64,000 nt of DNA from Castor canadensis (taxonomy: Eukaryota > Chordata > Mammalia > Rodentia > Castoridae): contig NC_133395.1 of the NCBI RefSeq assembly GCF_047511655.1, forward strand, positions 148,108,318 through 148,172,317, written 5' to 3'. This document shows, in pieces, positions 61,863 to 64,000 of the stretch (position 1 is its first letter; each line of letters begins with the position of its first letter). The notes beneath the pieces were generated by a model. It made no database searches. It was not told the DNA's origin and saw only the letters and a program-made list of their open reading frames with translations. The translations under genes were made by a program, and so were the position numbers.

Positions 61863-62047
61863 TATAGAAATCTTAATTTAAAGTCAATAGTTTTCTCCAT
61901 TATCCTTCTGGATAATTGATGATAATTCAAAACTTATCATTTAAATGGGATCACACAGTACACACTCTTCTGCAACTTGTGTTTAAAAAATTCCACAGTA
62001 TATAGTAGAAGTTTTTCCTTATAATTACATACTGTTGCTAGTATTGT

Positions 62048-62132
62048 GTTTTCATGGTACTGGGGATGAAACCCAGGACCTCACATCTGCTAGGCAAACA
62101 CTGTACCTCTGAGCCATATCTCTGGTCCAGTT
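62048..62132 (-). mobile_element. ID-type SINE, antisense, inside old L1
   Basis: ttttcatggtactggggatg, aaacccaggacctcacatct, gctaggcaaacactgtacct, gagccatatctctggtcc. Confidence 0.85.
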
Positions 62133-63010
62133 CATACTGTTAATGCTTTCATGATACTGCATTTACCATCATTTGTTTAGCCACCTTCTAAATGAACATT
62201 TCACTATTTCCTGCTCGCTGTAAGAAAGTTATTTAATGTTTACCTTTTTTCACTTATTCAACCATTTTCTTAAGGTACAGAAATATATATTACTCATAGT
62301 TAGCATTTGGTTTTCTTTGGCAAGTGGCCTCTAGGAAGGTGGAATACTTAACATTTGTAGTTTGAGAATTCCATTTATGTTTAAGTCTTTGCTGGTTTAA
62401 TAAATGGGAAGGTTTCAAATGATGCCTCAAAAACTTGTATTTCTTTGATAGTTAAAGTTTTAAAAATATATCCATTAACCATTTATATTCTGTGAATTGG
62501 CTCTTGTACTCCAAAGCCCAAGTGAGGTGCCCCTCCCCCATTTATAATTGTTTCAAATGGCAAGAATTTTGATAGTTTTTCATGTTGTAGACATTGCTCT
62601 TGGCTTGTTTCTCTTGCTTTGGTTGGCCAGCTTGTCTAGTATATGTCACATCTGCCAATGTGTTTTATTTTGTGAGTTTGATATTATATGATCTTTTTCC
62701 CATCCCAAGAGAATAAAGCATGTTTTCTTCTAGTCCTTGGCCCACTTGAAATTTTCTGTGTGATGCCTGCTTGAGGATAGTTTTCCCAGTCTTTACTGTA
62801 TTGTCACCCTTTCTTCACTGACTAGAATTTATTTTATCACACACTAATTTCCCACCTACACGTGTCTTTTTTAAATTCTTCTGTTCCATTCGTTGCCTTT
62901 GGGACATTTCCACTGCCTTATTGCTTCTGCTTCATAATGTATTTTAATAAGCCTGGCAATTTCCCATCTTTTACAAAACTCTGCTGAAGTTGAGCTCAAA
63001 TGCAGACTTG
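62133..63010 (-). mobile_element. Old L1 fragments, antisense (tentative)
   Basis: agttcatactgttaatgctt, then gatttttcccatcccaagag-like and attgcttctgcttcataatg, tattttaataagcctggcaa recall reversed L1 ORF2/3' text. Strongly diverged, with no frame. Confidence 0.4.
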
Positions 63011-63449
63011 CTTCCAGTCCTATTTCTGTGCTTTGTCCTGGTCTTTGAATCAGTTTGCCCAGAAGACTGCTTCATCTAGAGGTTCAGAGGAACCTTTCCT
63101 AAGGTACCCCAGCAATGTCTCTGGGACAAATATAAAATGGTTTTATTGAGAAAATTCCCTAGGCCTTGTGAAAGTAGTAACTGTATAAATGGTAGAAAAC
63201 CTATTCCTAACCCCCAAGGAGCCCTGGGTTGTCTGGGCAGCAGTGCATATCTTTTAATCGGGTATATATTGCTCAAGAAGTGGATTGAATCCAAGTATTA
63301 GATTTTAATTTATGTTCATGAAGAATCTAAGCATTTCATGTTTTGCCTTTCTTGGTCTTTTCTTGCTGTATTTGAATTTACACAGTCACTTTGTAATCTG
63401 TTTAGGTGGATTGTTTGCTGTTAGTCTAACTGATGGGGAATTAGATTTT

Positions 63450-63662
63450 TTTTTTTTTTAGTGGTACTAGGGTTTGAACTCAGGGCTTTGCACTTGGTGT
63501 GCAGGTGCTGTACCACCTGAACCACTTCTGTAGTTCTTTTTGCTTTGGTTATTTTGGAGATAGTGTCTCACTTTTTGCCTGGGCTGGCTTGGATAGTGAT
63601 CTTCCTTTTTATACTTCCACCAAAGCTGAGATGATAGGCTCATGACACCACACCCAGCTTCT
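63450..63662 (-). mobile_element. Diverged composite SINE, antisense
   Basis: ttttttttttttagtggtac, tagggtttgaactcagggct, ggtgctgtaccacctgaacc, ttattttggagatagtgtct. Belongs to the older variant seen at 3.6 and 46.8 kb. Confidence 0.8.
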
Positions 63663-63898
63663 TTCCATTGAAATGAGGTCTTAGAACGTTTTTTGCCCAG
63701 GTTGACCTGGAACCAGGATCCTCTAGATCTCAGCCTCTCATGTAGCTTGTAATGACAGGTGTATGCCATTGTACCCAGCTGTTGGTTGAGATAGGGGTCT
63801 TACTAACTTTTTGCTTGGACTGCCTTGAATGCCATCCTCCCAATCTCAGCCTCCCAAGTAGCAAGGATTATAGGTGTCACTCCCAGTGCCTGACTGAA
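63663..63898 (-). mobile_element. Two B1-like SINE fragments, antisense
   Basis: caggttgacctggaaccagg, tgtaatgacaggtgtatgcc; then ggttgagataggggtcttac, tctcagcctcccaagtagca and aggattataggtgtcactcc. They complete an array of antisense SINEs at the end of the window. Confidence 0.7.
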
Positions 63899-64000
63899 TT
63901 AAATTTACCACTCCTGACAGAGGGTTGCTAATGGTGGATTCCATACAAATGTCCCTGGCTTTGCATACTTTAAAAACGTTTTCTTTCTGCTTTGTTACCA

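Larger units (their letters stand above)
49529..64000 (+). other. Probable intron 1 of the promoter B gene (runs off the window)
   Basis: No conserved exon with acceptor and donor was recognised over 14.4 kb. The content is SINEs (mostly antisense to the gene), MIR/L2 scraps, old L1 and unique AT-rich DNA, as expected for a large first intron. Alternative exons cannot be excluded by eye. Confidence 0.5.

Overview
This is a stretch of mammalian nuclear DNA, most likely from a rodent of the beaver/kangaroo-rat group (Castorimorpha; beaver is my best guess). The evidence is the dominant SINE. It has a tRNA-Ala/ID-like unit with pol III boxes (A box near tggctcaagtgg, B box near gagttcaaacccc), often fused to a B1/7SL-like left arm. 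The consensus differs from mouse or rat B1, B2 and ID. No conserved protein-coding exon can be supported anywhere in the 64 kb. The longest open frames are chance frames in GC-rich islands or remnants of retroelements.

Layout. 0.2-4.2 kb: SINEs, old antisense L1 pieces and one antisense MaLR LTR. 4.33-5.08 kb: a CpG island (promoter A) with ETS sites and a strong CTCF-like motif, direction unknown. 5.8-6.7 kb: antisense LTR-like repeat. 6.9-7.4 kb: a short polyadenylated retrocopy with target-site duplications. 7.43-11.31 kb: a degenerate ERV with a tRNA-Arg-type primer site. 11.62-19.72 kb: a second, structurally complete but non-coding provirus with paired LTRs, a tRNA-Phe-type primer site, an env transmembrane remnant, a nested 5'-truncated L1 and SINEs. 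20.06-20.93 kb: a shorter copy of the same L1. 20.9-27.4 kb: AT-rich sequence holding an inverted relative of the provirus and antisense LTR pieces.

27.4-49 kb: intergenic DNA with SINEs, several MaLR-type LTRs, an L2, MIRs, simple repeats, and one compact cluster of three CCAAT boxes plus an octamer (31.6 kb). 49.14-50.11 kb: a second CpG island (promoter B) with YY1, ETS, CRE-like and Sp1-like sites and a plausible non-coding first exon ending at a GTGAGC donor (49,528) on the + strand. From there to the end the sequence reads as a long first intron with SINEs, a SINE-tail/CA tandem array at 52.17-52.60 kb and old L1 pieces.

No operons, CRISPR arrays or bacterial-type systems are present. 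The most interesting material is the nested history of the ERV cluster, the SINE-derived tandem array, the two orphan promoters and a small templated duplication (38.66/40.76 kb). I saw no convincing new gene system. All family names are from pattern recognition, not database searches.
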